Under the pieces are notes generated by a model. That model had not been told where the DNA came from. It searched no databases and was given only the letters and a program-made list of their open reading frames with translations. The translations under genes and the position numbers were made by a program. A stretch of DNA of 51,958 bases from Mycobacterium sp. UM_CSW (lineage in GTDB: Bacteria > Actinomycetota > Actinomycetes > Mycobacteriales > Mycobacteriaceae), in NCBI RefSeq assembly GCF_000455205.1, contig NZ_AUWQ01000058.1:1-51958 (forward strand), in the 5' to 3' direction. Shown here in pieces: positions 16,740 through 29,300 of the stretch; within the stretch, counting starts at the first letter, position 1; each line of letters opens with the position of its first letter.

Positions 16740-17975
16740 ATGAAGTTTGTGCTGGCGTGCTGGGGAAGCCGTGGCGATATCGAGCCGGTCGCCGTCGTCG
16801 GCCGTGAGCTGGCGCGCCGCGGGCACGACGTGTGCATGGCCGTCCCGCCCGACCAGATCGCCTTCGTCGAGAAGCTCGGGCTACAGGCCGTCGCCTACGG
16901 GGTCGACTGGTCCGAGAGCATGAAACCGTTGCGCAGCTTCATGAGTTTGTTTCGCCGCCACCCCTGGAAAGTCGCGGGCCTGATCAAGTTCTGGCGCGAC
17001 CGATGGGACGTCTTCACCGGCTGCTGGATGGACATGAGCAGGACGCTCGTGTCGGCGGCGGAGGGCGCCGACCTGCTGTTGACCGGCCAGAGCTGGGAGG
17101 AGCAGGCCAGCAGTGTCGCGGAGTACTACAACATTCCGTTGGCCACGCTGCACTACAACCCGATCCGGGCCACCGCCGCCCGGCAGGTAAGGGCGTACGA
17201 GTGGGGATATTGGCTGCTGAGCAAAAAGGTGGAGGCCGCGCAGCGCCGCGAGCTCGGCCTGCCGAAGGCCACCAAACCCGCGCCACAACGGATCGTCGAA
17301 CGCGGGTCGCTGGAACTGCAGGCCTACGACGCGGCGCTGTTCCCCTGGCTGCCGGCCCAGTGGGCGGAATTCACCAAGGAGCGGCCCAACGTCGGCACGC
17401 TGACGCTGGAGTGGCAGACGGATGCCGACGACGAGATCGCGGCCTGGATCGCCGAAGGCGAGCCACCGATTTCTTTCGGCTTCGGCAGCATCCCGGTCGA
17501 CGACCCGATCCAGATCATGACCATGATCGGCGCGGCCACCGCGGAGCTGGGGGTGCGCGGGCTGGTGGTGTCGGCCGGCAGCGACTACAGCAACGGCCCC
17601 CACTTTGACCACGTCAAGGTGGTGGACACGATGAACTACGCCCGGATCTTCCCCACGGTTCGCGCGATCGTGCACCGCGGAGGGTCGGGCACCACCAACG
17701 CCGCGCTGCGCTCGGGCGTCCCCGCGTTGATTCTGTGGAAGCTGCCCGACCAGTTCTTCTGGGGAAATCAGATCAAACGATTGAAGGTGGGCACCGCGCG
17801 GCGCCTTTCGACCGCTACCACCGAAACGCTTCTGCAGGACCTCCGCACCATTCTCGCCCCGGAGTACGCCGCCCGGGCGCGCGAAGTCGCCGCCGAAATG
17901 AGCGTTGCGTCCAAAGGCACCAAGGCCGCCGGCGATCTGGTCGAGAATTTCGCCCGGTCGCGGGTGGCCGGCTGA
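16740..17975 (+). CDS. GT1-type glycosyltransferase, GtfA/Rv1524-Rv1526c-like (GT3)
   Basis: 411 residues, the most diverged of the three glycosyltransferases in its middle. N terminus MKFVLACWGSRGDIEP; donor domain FGFGSIPVDDP and HRGGSGTTNAALRSG, where Arg replaces the second His of GT1 and GT2. The start is supported by AAGGGAG eight bases upstream. An operator-like block precedes it, shared with the PKS and NRPS promoters, which suggests shared control with the lipopeptide assembly line. The specific sugar is not predictable. Confidence 0.87.
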   Translation: MKFVLACWGSRGDIEPVAVVGRELARRGHDVCMAVPPDQIAFVEKLGLQAVAYGVDWSESMKPLRSFMSLFRRHPWKVAGLIKFWRDRWDVFTGCWMDMSRTLVSAAEGADLLLTGQSWEEQASSVAEYYNIPLATLHYNPIRATAARQVRAYEWGYWLLSKKVEAAQRRELGLPKATKPAPQRIVERGSLELQAYDAALFPWLPAQWAEFTKERPNVGTLTLEWQTDADDEIAAWIAEGEPPISFGFGSIPVDDPIQIMTMIGAATAELGVRGLVVSAGSDYSNGPHFDHVKVVDTMNYARIFPTVRAIVHRGGSGTTNAALRSGVPALILWKLPDQFFWGNQIKRLKVGTARRLSTATTETLLQDLRTILAPEYAARAREVAAEMSVASKGTKAAGDLVENFARSRVAG

Positions 17976-18057
17976 CCGGCTCGTAAGGGCGCCGATCGGC
18001 AACCCGGGTGACGGCAGTCTCAGTTACCTATTCGCGTGACAGGCGTCTCACCCAGCA

Positions 18058-18179
18058 AGTATGGTCTAGAACTTGTTATACCCATGTCGAGTAGATGGTC
18101 TGGAGACGCGGTTGAGCATCAATCCCTTCGATGACGGCGGGGGCTGCTTTTTCGTCTTGGTCAACGACGAGAAGCAACA
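18058..18179 (+). repeat. Duplicated mbtH promoter and 5' coding segment, copy before the PKS
   Basis: About 122 bases starting AGTATGGT and ending in the coding sequence for VNDEKQ are clearly homologous to 31823-31944. The match covers the KstR-like palindrome, TCTGGAGACGCGG as ribosome-binding region, and about 22 codons of mbtH. Similarity stops abruptly at both ends, as expected for a small segmental duplication. Confidence 0.8.
18067..18080. promoter_or_regulatory. KstR-like operator palindrome before the PKS
   Basis: TAGAACTTGTTATA matches the KstR consensus TnnAACnnGTTnnA, known from cholesterol-catabolism promoters of mycobacteria, at all eight fixed positions. It lies 31 bases before the leader ORF. 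TTATAC inside it could also serve as a -10 hexamer, so a bound repressor would block transcription. Binding is inference. Confidence 0.45.
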
Positions 18180-18204
18180 GCAGATGATCGGCGGTCGGAA
18201 ATGA
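18112..18204 (+). pseudogene. Truncated MbtH-like leader ORF, coupled to the PKS
   Basis: A 30-codon ORF starting TTG (GTG in the intact copy) after GGAGACGCGG. Its first 22 residues (MSINPFDD, then [11 protein letters not shown]) match the MbtH-like protein at 31877-32107. After that the sequence diverges and stops, so the conserved Trp and WTDIRP motifs are missing and it cannot work as MbtH. Its stop overlaps the PKS start as ATGA at 18201-18204, a standard translational coupling arrangement. It is a gene remnant that now probably serves as a leader peptide and source of promoter and ribosome binding site for the PKS. Confidence 0.75.
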
Positions 18205-21200
18205 GCGATCTTCGTGGATCACAGGGGACGGGTGACAGCTTCGCGATAGTCGGGTATGCGGTGCGCCTTCCGGGCGCGGCCGACGCCGACGCGTTCTGGG
18301 AGGTGCTGGCCGAAGGCCGGGATGCGCTCTCGGAGGTGCCACCGGACCGCTGGGACGTCGACCAGTTTTACGACCCCGACCCCGACGCGCCCGGAAAGAT
18401 CGTCAGCCGCCGGGCCGGGTTCATCGACGACGTAACGGGATTCGACGCGCCGTTCTTCGGGCTGTCCAACCGGGAAACCATGCTGATCGACCCGCAACAC
18501 CGGATCCTGCTGGAGACGGCGTGGCAGGCGGTGGAGCATTCGGGCACCGCGCCGTCGGCTCTGGCGAACACCAAGACCGGTGTGTTCATGGGCCTGGGCA
18601 CCCACGACTATCTGGGCCTGATATCCGAACAGCTGAGTTACGAGGAGATCGAGGCCTACGTAGCGATCGGGACGTCGTCCGCCGCCGGAGCGGGCCGCAT
18701 CAGCTACGGGCTGGGGCTGCAGGGCCCGGCGGTGTCCGTCGACACGGCGTGCAGCTCGTCGCTGGTCGCCGTCCATCAGGCCTGCCAGGCGCTGCGCTTC
18801 GGGGAATGCGACCTGGCCTTGGCAGGCGGCGTGAACGTGCTGCTCAGCGCCAAGACCGCGATGACCTTCTCGCACGCGCACATGCTGGCCCCGGACGGGA
18901 AGTGCAAGACCTTCGACGCGTCCGCCGACGGTTATGTGCGCGGCGAGGGCGCCGGTGTCGTCGTGGTGAAGCGCCTCGAGGACGCCATCCGGGACGGCGA
19001 CCGGATCCGGGCCGTGATCCGGGGCAGCGCGGTCAACCAGGACGGCGCGTCGGGCGGATTGACGGTGCCCAACGGCGTCGCCCAGCAGCGGGTGATCGCC
19101 GAGGCGCTGCAGTGCGCGGGCGTCGCACCCGGCGACGTGGGATACCTCGAGGCGCACGGGACCGGCACCTCGCTCGGTGATCCGATCGAAGTCCAGGCCG
19201 CCGGTGCGGCGTTGGGCAAGGGCCGCGACGCCGACCGGCCGTTGCTGATCGGGTCGGTGAAGACGAACATCGGGCACCTGGAGGCGGCCGCGGGAATCGC
19301 GGGTCTGATCAAGGTGATCCTGTCGCTCGAGCACGAGGTGCTGCCGAAGCACCTGAACTTCAGCAAGCCCTCGCCGCACATTCCCTGGGACCGGCTGCCG
19401 GTGCGGGTGGTGGATGAGGCCCTGCCCTGGCCCCGCGACGGGCGGCCCCGCATCGCCGGGGTCAGCTCGTTCGGGTTCTCCGGGACGAACTCGCACATCA
19501 TCATCGAGGAAGCGCCCGAGGTGGCCCCGGTTGCAACCGCGGCGCCGTCGGACGACCGGCGGTTCAGCCTGTTGCCGCTCTCGGCGCGCAGCCCGGCCGC
19601 GTTGGCGGAGCTCGCCAAGGCATACGCCGATTGGCTGGCTGCCCACCCGGACGCCTCGTTGGCCGATGTCTGCCTGACGGCCGGGGCCGGGCGATCACAC
19701 TTCGAGCACCGGGCCGCCCTGGTGGTGAATTCGACGGACTCCGCGCGGGAGCAGCTGACCGCGCTGGCCGACGATCGCCCGGCGCCGGGCCTGTTGCGCG
19801 GTGACTGCACCGACCGCCCGAAGACGGCGTGGTTGTTCACCGGTCAGGGCAGCCAGTACGCCGGCATGGCCCGGGAGCTCTTCGAGACGGAGCCGGTGTT
19901 CGCCGAGACGATGACCCGGTGCGCGGCGGCGGTCGCCGACGTCCTCGAAAGACCGTTGCTGGACGTGATTTTCGACCCGGACGGTGACGACGCGCTGCGG
20001 CAGACCAGCTACGCACAGCCCGCGTTGTTCGCGGTGGAGATGGGCCTGGCCCGCCTCTGGCAGTCGTGGGGCTTCGAACCGGACGTGGTGATCGGCCACA
20101 GCGTCGGCCAATACACGGCGGCCTGCCTGGCCGGCGTGTTCGGGCTCGAAGACGGAATGCTGCTGATGGCCGAGCGCGGCCGCCTGTTCGGCAGCCTGCC
20201 CGACGGCGGCCGGATGGTCGCGGTCTTCGCCGCCCCCGAGCGGGTGGAAAGCATGACCGACGAGTTCCCGAGCCTGTCGGTGGCCGCCTACAACGGCGCC
20301 AACACCGTGCTGTCGGGACCCGTGCACGATCTCGACCAGGCGGTGGCCGGCCTGGAAGCCGACGGTGTGCGCTGCGACTGGCTGGACACCAGCCACGCGT
20401 TCCACTCGGCGCTGCTCGATCCGGTCCTCGATGAATTCGAGGCGTACGCGAACCGGTTCGAGTTCGGCGCTCCCCAAAAGACGTTGGTGTGCAACCGCAC
20501 CGGCGCGGCCCTGGGCCGAAGCGCGAAACTGGACGGCGCGTACTGGCGCCGCCACGCGCGCCAGCCGGTGGAGTTCGCCAAGAGTGTGCGCACGCTTTCC
20601 GAACTGCACTGCACGATGCTGCTGGAGATCGGCCCGCAACCGATCCTTACCGCGGCGGCCATGCGGGCGTGGCCGGACCCGGCCACCGCGCCGCGGGCGA
20701 TCGCGTCGATGCGGAAGAACATCGCCGATCATCGCCAGATCACCGAAGCGCTCGCCAACGCCTACATCGTCGGGCACCGGCCGGACTTCGCCGCCTTGGC
20801 GCCGGTGACGGCGCGCAAGCTCGACCTGCCCACCTATCCGTTCCAGCACCGCGAGTACTGGTTCCGTGAGCAGCGGGCCACGCCCACCCCGACCTCCAGC
20901 CAGGCCTCGGCCGTGCGGACCCAAGCCGTCGGGCTCCTGGAGGACGGCCGGATCGAGGAGCTCGCGGCGCTGCTCGGCGGCGGGAACACCGATCCGCAGA
21001 CCGTCGATGTGCTGAGACAGCTTGCGGCAGAACACAACCAACAGCGCAACGCCCAGTCCATCGTGGACTCCCGCTACGAGATCCGCTGGGAGAAGTCCGC
21101 CGCTAAGGCCTCGGGCGCCGGTGAGGGCTCCGCCTGGCTGCTCGTCGCCGACGACGCCGCGGCGGTCCAGCCGTTGGTCGACGCGCTGACCGCGCGCGGG

Positions 21201-24200
21201 CACCGGCACCAGATCGTCGGCCTGCCGGTGTCCGACGCGGACGCGGACCGGCTGCAGGGCGTGCTGCGTACCGCGGTCGCGGACGAACCGTCGCTGCGGA
21301 TCCTGCACCTCGCCGGCCTCGGATCGGACACGACGCCGTCGACGCAGTCGCTGCTGCGGATGCAACACCAGATCCTGAGCGGAACGCGGCGACTCTTCTG
21401 CGCCGCGGCCGCCGCCGAACTGCGCGCGCCCATCTGGCTGATAACCCGTGGCGCACAACGGGTCACCGGCGCGGACAAGGTGTCACCGGCGCAGGCGTGC
21501 TTGTGGGGCTTCGGTCGCGCCGCCGCGCTGGAACATCCCCGATTGTGGGGCGGACTGGCGGATTTGGCCGGTGGCGGCGCCGACCAGTGGTCCCGGCTCG
21601 TCGAGCAGCTGGAGGCCGCACCGGCCGGTGAAGACCAATTCGCGCTTCGGGACCAGGCGGTCTACGTTCCCCGGCTGACCCGACGCACGGGGCAGCCGGC
21701 CGCGACGCCGCTGGCGCTGCGTGAGGACGCAACGTATCTGGTGACCGGCGGGCTCGGCGCGATCGGGCTCGAGGTCGCCGGATACCTGGCCGCGCACGGC
21801 GCCCGGCACCTGGTGCTGACCAGCCGGCGCGCACCCAGCGAGGCCGCGCAACAACGCATCGACGCGATCGGCGAACAGACGGGCGCCGAAGTCCGGGTCA
21901 TCACGGCCGACGTCTCCAACCCGCACGACGTCGCCCATGTCTTGGCCACATTGCGGGCCGACCTCCCGCCGCTGGCCGGGGTCGTCCATGCCGCGGGCGA
22001 GATCAGCACCACCCCGCTGCAAGCCCTGGACGACGCCGAAGTGGATCGGGTGTTCGCCGGGAAGGTTTGGGGCGCTTGGAATCTGAGCGAAGCCACCGCC
22101 GACCTGAAGCTGGACTTCTTCCTGAGCACCTCCTCGATCGCCGGGGTGTGGGGCGCCGGCGGCCAAACGGCTTACAGTGCGGCCAATGCCTTCCTCGACG
22201 GGTTGACCTGGCGGCTGCGTGAGCAGGGTGTCCCCGGGGTCAGCGTCAACTTCGGCCCGTGGGCGAACGCCGGCATGGCCGACGAGGCCGCCCGCGCGGA
22301 ACTGGACAAGCGTGGTGTCCGGCCGTTGTCGCCCGCCGACGCCTTGGCGGGCATGGCCGAGCTGATGGCCTCTTCGGACAAGGGTGCATCGCAGGGCGTC
22401 GTGGCCCGCATCGACTGGGCCAAGTTCCTGCCGCTCTACCAGATGGCGGGCAAGCGATCCTTCTTCACGCAGTTGCAGCGCGAGGTGCCCGAGTCGGAGC
22501 AAGCCCCGTCGGCGTCGGGGTCCTCCACCCAATTGGTGGAACGGCTCACCGCCGCCCCGGTGGGGCAGCGGAAGAAGCTCGTCGTGGACTATCTGCGCGA
22601 CGCGGTCGCGGAGGTGACCCGCATCGACCCCGCGGAAATCCGCGAGGAGGCCGGGCTTTTCGACCTCGGCATGGATTCGCTGATGGCCGTCGAACTGCGG
22701 CGCCGGCTCGAGCGGGCGGTGGGCGCGGAGCTGCCGTCGACCCTGGCGATGGACTACCCGCGCATCACCGACGTCGCGAATTTCTTGGTCAACGACGTGC
22801 TCAGCCTGGACGCCCCGGCGCCGGCGACCGCCGCGGCGCAGCCTTCGCCGGCCGCGGCCGCGGTGACGGCGCGCACCGACGAGCCGATCGCGATCGTCGC
22901 GGTGGCCTGCCGCTTCCCGGGCGCGCCGGATCCCGAGGCGTACTGGGACTTGCTGTCCGGCGGTGTCGACGCGATCCGGGAGATCCCGGACGACCGCTTC
23001 GACGTCGACGAGTACTACGACCCGGATCCCGAGGCGCCGGGCAAGATCTACACCCGCTACGGCGGATACCTGGAAAGCATCGACGGATTCGATCCGGAGT
23101 TCTTCGGCATCTCCCCGCGCGAGGCCGTGTGGATGGATCCCCAGCAGCGGTTGATGCTCGAGATCGCGTGGGAGGGCCTGGAGCGTGCCGGGTACGCGCC
23201 GGCGGGGTTGCGCGGCAGTCGAACCGGCGTGTTCGTGGGCGTGGCCGCCAACGAGTATTCGCAGCTGCTGAACGCCAACTCGGTCGACACCATCGAGGCC
23301 CACTTCATCACCGGCAACGCGCTCAATGTCATCGCGGGCCGGGTCGCGTTCGCGCTCGGGCTGGAAGGGCCGGCGATGGCGGTGGACACCGCGTGCAGCG
23401 CCTCGCTGGTGGCGGTCCATCAGGCCTGCCAGGCCCTGCATTCCGGTGACTGCGACATGGCGCTGGCCGGCGGGGTGAATGTGTTGGTGAGCCCGGCGTC
23501 CATCGTCGCCACCTCGCGCGCCAGAATGCTTGCCGCCGACGGCCGTTGCAAGACGTTCGACGCGGCCGCGAACGGCTACGCGCGCAGCGAAGGCTGCGGG
23601 ATCCTGGTGCTCAAGCGGCTGAGCGACGCCGAGCGCGACGGCGACCAGATTTGCGCCGTCATCCGGGGCAGCGCGGTCAACCAGGACGGCGCGTCCAGCG
23701 GTCTGACGGTGCCCAACGGTGGTGCGCAGCAACGGCTTATCGCCGCGACGCTGGCGCGGGCCGGTGTCGAGGGCCGCGATGTCGACTACCTCGAGGCGCA
23801 CGGCACGGGCACCTCGCTCGGCGACCCGATCGAGGTCCAGGCGGCCGCGGCCGTCTACGGCGCCGGCCGTGACCCGAACCAACCGCTGCTGATCGGATCG
23901 GCGAAGACCAACATCGGCCACCTCGAATCGGCGGCCGGGATCGCCGGCCTGATCAAGGTCGTGTTGTCGCTGCAGCACGAAGTCCTGCCGCAGAACCTGC
24001 ACTTCGAGAACCCGTCGCCGAACATCCCATGGGACTCGCTGCCGGTGCGGGTGGTGGACAAGCCGCTGCCGTGGCACGCCAACGGCCGGCCCCGCCGCGC
24101 CGGGACAAGTTCCTTCGGGTTCTCCGGCACCAACGCGCACGTCCTCATCGAGGAGGCGCCGCCGAAATCCGAAGTCCCCGACGAACCTTCGGCCCCCGAC

Positions 24201-27200
24201 GTCACCGCGGCCGCCGAGCAGGCCGCCGGACACGAACCGGTCGGCGTGCTGCCCCTGTCGGCGCGGTCACCGCAGGCGCTGGTGTCGTTGGCGCGGCGGT
24301 ACGGGGCCTGGCTGGACGAGCACCCCGAGGCCGATATCACCGACGTGTGCTACACGGCCGCGGTGGGGCGTTCGCACTTCGAACACCGGGCCGCGCTGGT
24401 GGTGGACTCGGTCCAGGCAGCCCGCGATCTGCTGGCCGGGCTGGCCGAGAACCGGCTGGGACCGGGTGCGGTGCGCGGCGAGTGCGGTGACCCGCCGAAG
24501 ACGGCGTGGCTGTTCACCGGGCAGGGCAGCCAGTACTCGGGGATGGCGCGCGAGTTGTTCGACACCGAGCCGGTTTTCGCCGACACCGTGAAGCAATGCG
24601 CGGCGGCGATCGACGGGATGCTGCCGCGCCCGTTGCTCGAGGTGATGTTCGACGACGACGCGGGAGACACCCTGCGGCACACCTCATTCGCCCAGCCGGC
24701 GCTGTTCGCCGTCGAAATGGGCCTGGCCCGGCTGTGGCAGTCCTGGGGCATCGAGCCTGACGTGGTGCTCGGCCACAGCGTGGGCCAGTACGCGGCGGCC
24801 TGCGTGGCCGGCGTGTTCAGCCTCGAGGACGGGGCCCGGCTGATGGCCGAGCGCGGCCGGCTGTTCGGGAACCTGCCCGAGGGTGGCCGGATGGTGGCGG
24901 TGTTCGCCGACGCGCAGCAAGTGGAACGCATCGCCGACGAGTTCCCGCACATCTCGGTTGCCGCTTACAACGGCCCCAACACCGCGCTGTCGGGTCCGGC
25001 GGGCGATCTGGAACAGATCGTCGCCAGGCTCAGCGGCGACGGCACCCGCTGCACCTGGCTGGAAACCAGTCACGCCTTCCACTCGGAGTTGCTGGAGCCG
25101 GCGCTCGACGAATTCGAGTCGTTCGCAAACGGTTTCGAGTTCGCCGTTCCGACCCTGCCCCTGGTGTGCAACCGCACCGGCGCGGTGATCACCGCGGAGA
25201 CCCCGCTGGACGCGCAGTATTGGCGGCGGCACTCCCGCCAGCCGGTGCAGTTCGCCGAAAGCGTGCAAACCGTGGCGGCGCTGGGCTGCTCGGTGCTGAT
25301 GGAGATCGGACCGCAACCGGTCCTGACCGGGGCCGCGGTGCAGGCCTGGCCGGAATCCTCGGCCACCCCGCGTTCGATCGTGTCGCTGCGCAAGGGCGTC
25401 GACGCCTGGCAGCAGATGGCGGAAGCGCTGGCCGCGGTGTACGTGGCGGGCCACCGGCCCGATTTCGCCGCGCTGTACCACCGGCCGCATCACACGGTCG
25501 AGTTGCCCACCTATCCGTTCCAGCGCCGTCGCTTCTGGCCCAAGACCGCCGACGTCGCGATCGACGGCGCCGTCGCATCCGGAATCCTGGGTAGCGCAAA
25601 GGACCTCGCGTCCGGCGACTCGGTCTACACCAGCAGGTGGTCGGTCAAGTCGCAGCCATGGCTTTCCGATCACGTCATCTACGGCACCGTCGTCGTTCCG
25701 GGCGCGACGTACGCCGCGATGGCCATCGCCGCGGTCGGGGCTCCGGCCCAGGTGCGCGACGTCTTCTTCTACGAGCCGATCATCCTGCCGGACAAAAACT
25801 CCCGGGAGGTGCAGCTGACGGTGCATCCCCTCGAGGACGGCAGCGGCTGGACCTTCCAGGTGCACAGCCGGCCGTATGGCGATCGCGACGCCGAGTGGGC
25901 GCTGAACGCCGACGGTCGGATCGTCGGCGGCGACGGTGACGCTGCGGACGAGCCCGCGCTGGAGCCGACGGAATCCATCGACGCCGCGTGCGAGCGGCTG
26001 GGGCGCACGCGCCCGCAGCAGCTGTTCGACACCTTCGCCGACATGGAGCTGACCTGGGGTCCGACCTGGTCCACGTCGCTCAAATCGCTGTGGGCCGGTG
26101 ACGGCGAGGCGGTCGGCGACATCGCGATCGGCGAGGAGCTTGCCGAGCAGCTCGGTAGCGAGCCGATCCACCCGGTGCTGCTCGACCTGTGCACAGGAAT
26201 CGCCTTCCCGGCCTTGGAGGCCGCGCTCTCGGCGACCGAGGAAGGCCAGGGCCTGAGCGACCTGTTCCTGCCGCTGCGGTATGGGCGGGTGGTGCTGCAC
26301 GACAAGATGCCGCGGCGGTTCTACTGCCGCGCGCGGTGGCAGAGTGGCGGCCTGGACAGCGAAACGCAGGCCTTCGACCTCGACTTCGTGGACCGCGACG
26401 GTCGCCAGCTCGGCGAGATTCGTGACTTCACGGTCAAACGCGCGCCGCGGGAGGCGCTGCTGCGCGGGCTCGGCGGCGATGCCACCCGCAACCTGTACAC
26501 CCTCGGCTGGGAGGAAGTGCCCGCGCCGGCGTCGGGCGGCGCCGACAAGAGTGGCGATGGCACCTGGCTGATCGCCGGGTTCGACGGGCTGGCGGCCGAG
26601 CTGCCGGGCGCAGTCTCGGTGGACCGTGCCACCGATCCCGAGCACTGGAGGCGGCTGCTCAATGAGGCGCAGGAGCGCGGCGCCCCCGTCTCCGGCGTCG
26701 TCTGGCGCAGCCCGGGGCGGCCCGAGACGGAAGAAACCGGCCCCGAATTCGCCACGCGGCTCGAGACCGAGATCGACGAGCTGCTCACGGTGGTGCGCGC
26801 GCTGCTGGCGCAGCAAGACCTGAAGCTCACCGGCGGGCTGTGGATCGTCACCGAACGCGCGGTGGCGACCGAGTCCGGCGAGCCGGTGGACTCGGCGCAG
26901 GCGGCGCTGTGGGGCTTCGGGCGCACCGTGATCACCGAGCAGCCGAGCCTGCGCTGCCGGCTGGTCGACAGCGACGGGGCCGACGACGCGGTGCGCTCGC
27001 TGGCGGGCCTGCTCGGCACACCCGCCGAGGAGCCCGAACTGGCACTGCGACAAGGAAAGTATTTCGTGCCGCGGCTGCTGCCGTGGGCGCGCGACGGACA
27101 CCTCGAGGTACCGCGCTCGAGCGATTACCTCCTGGATGTGACCGAGCGCGGCGCGATCGACAACCTTCGTCTGTCCGAGATCCATGTCCCGGCGCCGGGC

Positions 27201-29198
27201 GCGGGTGAGGTGCAGATCCGGGTGGAGGCCGCCGGCCTCAACTTCCGGGACGTGCTCAACGTGCTCGGCCTGTACCCGGGCGATCCGGGACGGATCGGTG
27301 GCGGCGACCTCTCCGGCGTCGTCACCGAAGTGGGTTCCGGCGTGACCGGTTTCGAGGTGGGCCAGCGCGTCTTCGGCTTCATGCCGGGGTCGTTCACCAC
27401 CCGGGTCAACGTGCCGGCCCGGTTCCTGGCGGCCGTGCCGAACGGGGTGAGCGCCGTGGGAGCGGCGACCATCCCCGCCGGGGCGCTGACGACGCGGCTG
27501 GCGTTCGACTGGGCGCAGGTCGGGCCGGGTGATCGGGTGCTGATCCACGCCGCCAGCGGTGGCGTGGGTCTGGCCGCGATCCAGATAGCCCAGCAGCGCG
27601 GTGCGACGGTGTTCGCCACCGCCAGCGCGTACAAGCGCGCGACGCTGCGCAAGATGGGCGTGCAGCACATCTACGACTCGCGCAGCACGGATTTCGCGGA
27701 CCAGATCCTGGCCGACACCGGCGGTGCCGGGGTCGACGTGGTGCTCAACAGCCTCACGAACGAGGGCTTCATCGAAGCGACCGTGCGGGCGACCGCACAG
27801 GGCGGCCGGTTCGCCGAGATCGCAAAGCGCGACATCTGGACGCGTGAGCAGATGGCGGCGACCCGTCCCGACATCGCCTACGAGATCATCGCGCTGGACT
27901 GGTGCATCGAAAACGAACCCGAGCGGACCGGGAACTTGCTGGCCGAACTGGCGGACAGCATGGCCGCCGGCGAACTGACGCCGCTCGCGGCCGAGGTCTA
28001 CCCGGTGACGGAGGCCAAGACCGCGTTCCGGCGCATGCAGCAGGCCCGGCACATCGGCAAGATCGTGCTGCAGATGCCGCAACCGCTGCAGCCGCGCGGG
28101 GACCGCAGCTACCTGATCACCGGTGGCGTCGGTGCGCTCGGCCTGCACACGGCGGCCCATCTGGCCCAGCTCGGTGCGGGCGACATCGTGCTGACCAGCC
28201 GTCGCGCCCCCGATGCGGACGCACAGCTGGCCATCGACGACATCACCGAGCGGTACCGGAGCCGCATCCACGTCTTCACGGCCGACGTCGGCGACGAGCC
28301 GGAGGTCGAAAAGCTGCTGGAGCGGATCCGGGCGGAGTTGCCGCCGCTGGCGGGGGTGGCGCACCTGGCGGGCGTCCTCGAGGACGCGCTGCTGCCGCAG
28401 CAGAGCCTCGAAGGGTTCCGCAAGGCCCTGGCGCCCAAGGCCTTCGGCGGCTGCCACCTGCATCGGCTCACGAAGAACGATGATCTCGATTTCTTCATCG
28501 TCTACTCGTCGGCCTCCAGCGTGATCGGTTCGCCCGGTCAGGCCAACTACGCGACCGCCAACGCGCTGCTCGACGGGCTCGTTGCCGAGCGCAGGGCCCA
28601 AGGGCTGCCCGCGACGGCGATCAACTGGGGTCCGTGGGCAAAGGGCGGCATGGCCACCTCGCACGCCGCCCGCGCCAACCTCAGCGCGCAGGGCCTGATC
28701 CCGCTGGAACCCTCGGCCGCGCTCACCGCGCTCGACGAGATCCTCGCCCACGGAACCGGGCAGGCGACGGTCATCAAGGCCAATTGGCAGCGCGCGGCGA
28801 AGGGGCTGGGCGCCTCCCGCCCCGCGATGCTCGACCACGTGCTGCCGAGCGCTGTCACGGCCACGCGCGGCGACAGCGAGTTGTTGCGGCAACTGCACGA
28901 GGTGCCCGAGGCGGAGCGCGGCAGCTTCCTGACCGAATACCTGCGCTACGAGGTCCAGAATTTCCTGAGGCTGGCGCAGCCGCCGGCGGCAACCAGCCGG
29001 TTCCTGGAGCTGGGCACCGACTCACTGATGGCGGTCGAATTCAGCAACCGGTTGCTTCCGCAATTCGGCGGCGCGTTCACGATCAGCGCCACCGCGGTAT
29101 TCGACTATCCGACCATCGGGTCGCTGGCCGAGTACCTGGCCGGTCAGGTGCCGGAATCGGATAAGGCGGATTCGGTGGGATTGGCCGAGCCCACGTAA
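18201..29198 (+). CDS. Two-module type I polyketide synthase (KS-AT-KR-ACP / KS-AT-DH-ER-KR-ACP)
   Basis: 3665 residues. Module 1: KS (Cys184, His319, His359), AT (Ser634; HAFH 732-735), KR (TGGLGAIG from 1182, Tyr1325), ACP (Ser1493). Module 2: KS (Cys1732), AT (Ser2193; HAFH from 2291), DH (HxxxGxxxxP from His2491), ER (HAASGGVGL from 3116), KR (TGGVGALG from 3307, Tyr3450), ACP (Ser3608). Both AT domains carry HAFH, so malonyl-CoA is predicted. KR2 has LED near the B-type LDD position; KR1 does not. There is no thioesterase, loading domain or FadD, so the starter comes from elsewhere and the chain is handed on, most likely to the first C domain of NRPS 1. Length and two-module layout resemble the PKS of GPL loci in other mycobacteria (from memory). 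ATG 18201 is coupled to the mbtH remnant. Confidence 0.93.
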   Translation: MSDLRGSQGTGDSFAIVGYAVRLPGAADADAFWEVLAEGRDALSEVPPDRWDVDQFYDPDPDAPGKIVSRRAGFIDDVTGFDAPFFGLSNRETMLIDPQHRILLETAWQAVEHSGTAPSALANTKTGVFMGLGTHDYLGLISEQLSYEEIEAYVAIGTSSAAGAGRISYGLGLQGPAVSVDTACSSSLVAVHQACQALRFGECDLALAGGVNVLLSAKTAMTFSHAHMLAPDGKCKTFDASADGYVRGEGAGVVVVKRLEDAIRDGDRIRAVIRGSAVNQDGASGGLTVPNGVAQQRVIAEALQCAGVAPGDVGYLEAHGTGTSLGDPIEVQAAGAALGKGRDADRPLLIGSVKTNIGHLEAAAGIAGLIKVILSLEHEVLPKHLNFSKPSPHIPWDRLPVRVVDEALPWPRDGRPRIAGVSSFGFSGTNSHIIIEEAPEVAPVATAAPSDDRRFSLLPLSARSPAALAELAKAYADWLAAHPDASLADVCLTAGAGRSHFEHRAALVVNSTDSAREQLTALADDRPAPGLLRGDCTDRPKTAWLFTGQGSQYAGMARELFETEPVFAETMTRCAAAVADVLERPLLDVIFDPDGDDALRQTSYAQPALFAVEMGLARLWQSWGFEPDVVIGHSVGQYTAACLAGVFGLEDGMLLMAERGRLFGSLPDGGRMVAVFAAPERVESMTDEFPSLSVAAYNGANTVLSGPVHDLDQAVAGLEADGVRCDWLDTSHAFHSALLDPVLDEFEAYANRFEFGAPQKTLVCNRTGAALGRSAKLDGAYWRRHARQPVEFAKSVRTLSELHCTMLLEIGPQPILTAAAMRAWPDPATAPRAIASMRKNIADHRQITEALANAYIVGHRPDFAALAPVTARKLDLPTYPFQHREYWFREQRATPTPTSSQASAVRTQAVGLLEDGRIEELAALLGGGNTDPQTVDVLRQLAAEHNQQRNAQSIVDSRYEIRWEKSAAKASGAGEGSAWLLVADDAAAVQPLVDALTARGHRHQIVGLPVSDADADRLQGVLRTAVADEPSLRILHLAGLGSDTTPSTQSLLRMQHQILSGTRRLFCAAAAAELRAPIWLITRGAQRVTGADKVSPAQACLWGFGRAAALEHPRLWGGLADLAGGGADQWSRLVEQLEAAPAGEDQFALRDQAVYVPRLTRRTGQPAATPLALREDATYLVTGGLGAIGLEVAGYLAAHGARHLVLTSRRAPSEAAQQRIDAIGEQTGAEVRVITADVSNPHDVAHVLATLRADLPPLAGVVHAAGEISTTPLQALDDAEVDRVFAGKVWGAWNLSEATADLKLDFFLSTSSIAGVWGAGGQTAYSAANAFLDGLTWRLREQGVPGVSVNFGPWANAGMADEAARAELDKRGVRPLSPADALAGMAELMASSDKGASQGVVARIDWAKFLPLYQMAGKRSFFTQLQREVPESEQAPSASGSSTQLVERLTAAPVGQRKKLVVDYLRDAVAEVTRIDPAEIREEAGLFDLGMDSLMAVELRRRLERAVGAELPSTLAMDYPRITDVANFLVNDVLSLDAPAPATAAAQPSPAAAAVTARTDEPIAIVAVACRFPGAPDPEAYWDLLSGGVDAIREIPDDRFDVDEYYDPDPEAPGKIYTRYGGYLESIDGFDPEFFGISPREAVWMDPQQRLMLEIAWEGLERAGYAPAGLRGSRTGVFVGVAANEYSQLLNANSVDTIEAHFITGNALNVIAGRVAFALGLEGPAMAVDTACSASLVAVHQACQALHSGDCDMALAGGVNVLVSPASIVATSRARMLAADGRCKTFDAAANGYARSEGCGILVLKRLSDAERDGDQICAVIRGSAVNQDGASSGLTVPNGGAQQRLIAATLARAGVEGRDVDYLEAHGTGTSLGDPIEVQAAAAVYGAGRDPNQPLLIGSAKTNIGHLESAAGIAGLIKVVLSLQHEVLPQNLHFENPSPNIPWDSLPVRVVDKPLPWHANGRPRRAGTSSFGFSGTNAHVLIEEAPPKSEVPDEPSAPDVTAAAEQAAGHEPVGVLPLSARSPQALVSLARRYGAWLDEHPEADITDVCYTAAVGRSHFEHRAALVVDSVQAARDLLAGLAENRLGPGAVRGECGDPPKTAWLFTGQGSQYSGMARELFDTEPVFADTVKQCAAAIDGMLPRPLLEVMFDDDAGDTLRHTSFAQPALFAVEMGLARLWQSWGIEPDVVLGHSVGQYAAACVAGVFSLEDGARLMAERGRLFGNLPEGGRMVAVFADAQQVERIADEFPHISVAAYNGPNTALSGPAGDLEQIVARLSGDGTRCTWLETSHAFHSELLEPALDEFESFANGFEFAVPTLPLVCNRTGAVITAETPLDAQYWRRHSRQPVQFAESVQTVAALGCSVLMEIGPQPVLTGAAVQAWPESSATPRSIVSLRKGVDAWQQMAEALAAVYVAGHRPDFAALYHRPHHTVELPTYPFQRRRFWPKTADVAIDGAVASGILGSAKDLASGDSVYTSRWSVKSQPWLSDHVIYGTVVVPGATYAAMAIAAVGAPAQVRDVFFYEPIILPDKNSREVQLTVHPLEDGSGWTFQVHSRPYGDRDAEWALNADGRIVGGDGDAADEPALEPTESIDAACERLGRTRPQQLFDTFADMELTWGPTWSTSLKSLWAGDGEAVGDIAIGEELAEQLGSEPIHPVLLDLCTGIAFPALEAALSATEEGQGLSDLFLPLRYGRVVLHDKMPRRFYCRARWQSGGLDSETQAFDLDFVDRDGRQLGEIRDFTVKRAPREALLRGLGGDATRNLYTLGWEEVPAPASGGADKSGDGTWLIAGFDGLAAELPGAVSVDRATDPEHWRRLLNEAQERGAPVSGVVWRSPGRPETEETGPEFATRLETEIDELLTVVRALLAQQDLKLTGGLWIVTERAVATESGEPVDSAQAALWGFGRTVITEQPSLRCRLVDSDGADDAVRSLAGLLGTPAEEPELALRQGKYFVPRLLPWARDGHLEVPRSSDYLLDVTERGAIDNLRLSEIHVPAPGAGEVQIRVEAAGLNFRDVLNVLGLYPGDPGRIGGGDLSGVVTEVGSGVTGFEVGQRVFGFMPGSFTTRVNVPARFLAAVPNGVSAVGAATIPAGALTTRLAFDWAQVGPGDRVLIHAASGGVGLAAIQIAQQRGATVFATASAYKRATLRKMGVQHIYDSRSTDFADQILADTGGAGVDVVLNSLTNEGFIEATVRATAQGGRFAEIAKRDIWTREQMAATRPDIAYEIIALDWCIENEPERTGNLLAELADSMAAGELTPLAAEVYPVTEAKTAFRRMQQARHIGKIVLQMPQPLQPRGDRSYLITGGVGALGLHTAAHLAQLGAGDIVLTSRRAPDADAQLAIDDITERYRSRIHVFTADVGDEPEVEKLLERIRAELPPLAGVAHLAGVLEDALLPQQSLEGFRKALAPKAFGGCHLHRLTKNDDLDFFIVYSSASSVIGSPGQANYATANALLDGLVAERRAQGLPATAINWGPWAKGGMATSHAARANLSAQGLIPLEPSAALTALDEILAHGTGQATVIKANWQRAAKGLGASRPAMLDHVLPSAVTATRGDSELLRQLHEVPEAERGSFLTEYLRYEVQNFLRLAQPPAATSRFLELGTDSLMAVEFSNRLLPQFGGAFTISATAVFDYPTIGSLAEYLAGQVPESDKADSVGLAEPT

Positions 29199-29300
29199 TC
29201 ATCTCCCGGAAGTCAACGACCAGGTCGCTAATCAGGAGGCCGATAACGTTCCGTTGCGCCTCGCCAGCAGGTCAAAAAACTAGACGGGAGCACGCGGGAC

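Noticed and set aside
17991-18000. Perfect palindrome GCCGATCGGC after GT3
   Set aside because: Short self-complementary GC-rich decamer with no loop or U-tract; not convincing as terminator or operator.
24684-28898. 1404-codon open frame antisense to the PKS
   Set aside because: High-GC coding DNA leaves long open frames on the opposite strand. The translation is rich in Arg, Gly and His with no domain, while the sense strand has a full set of PKS motifs.
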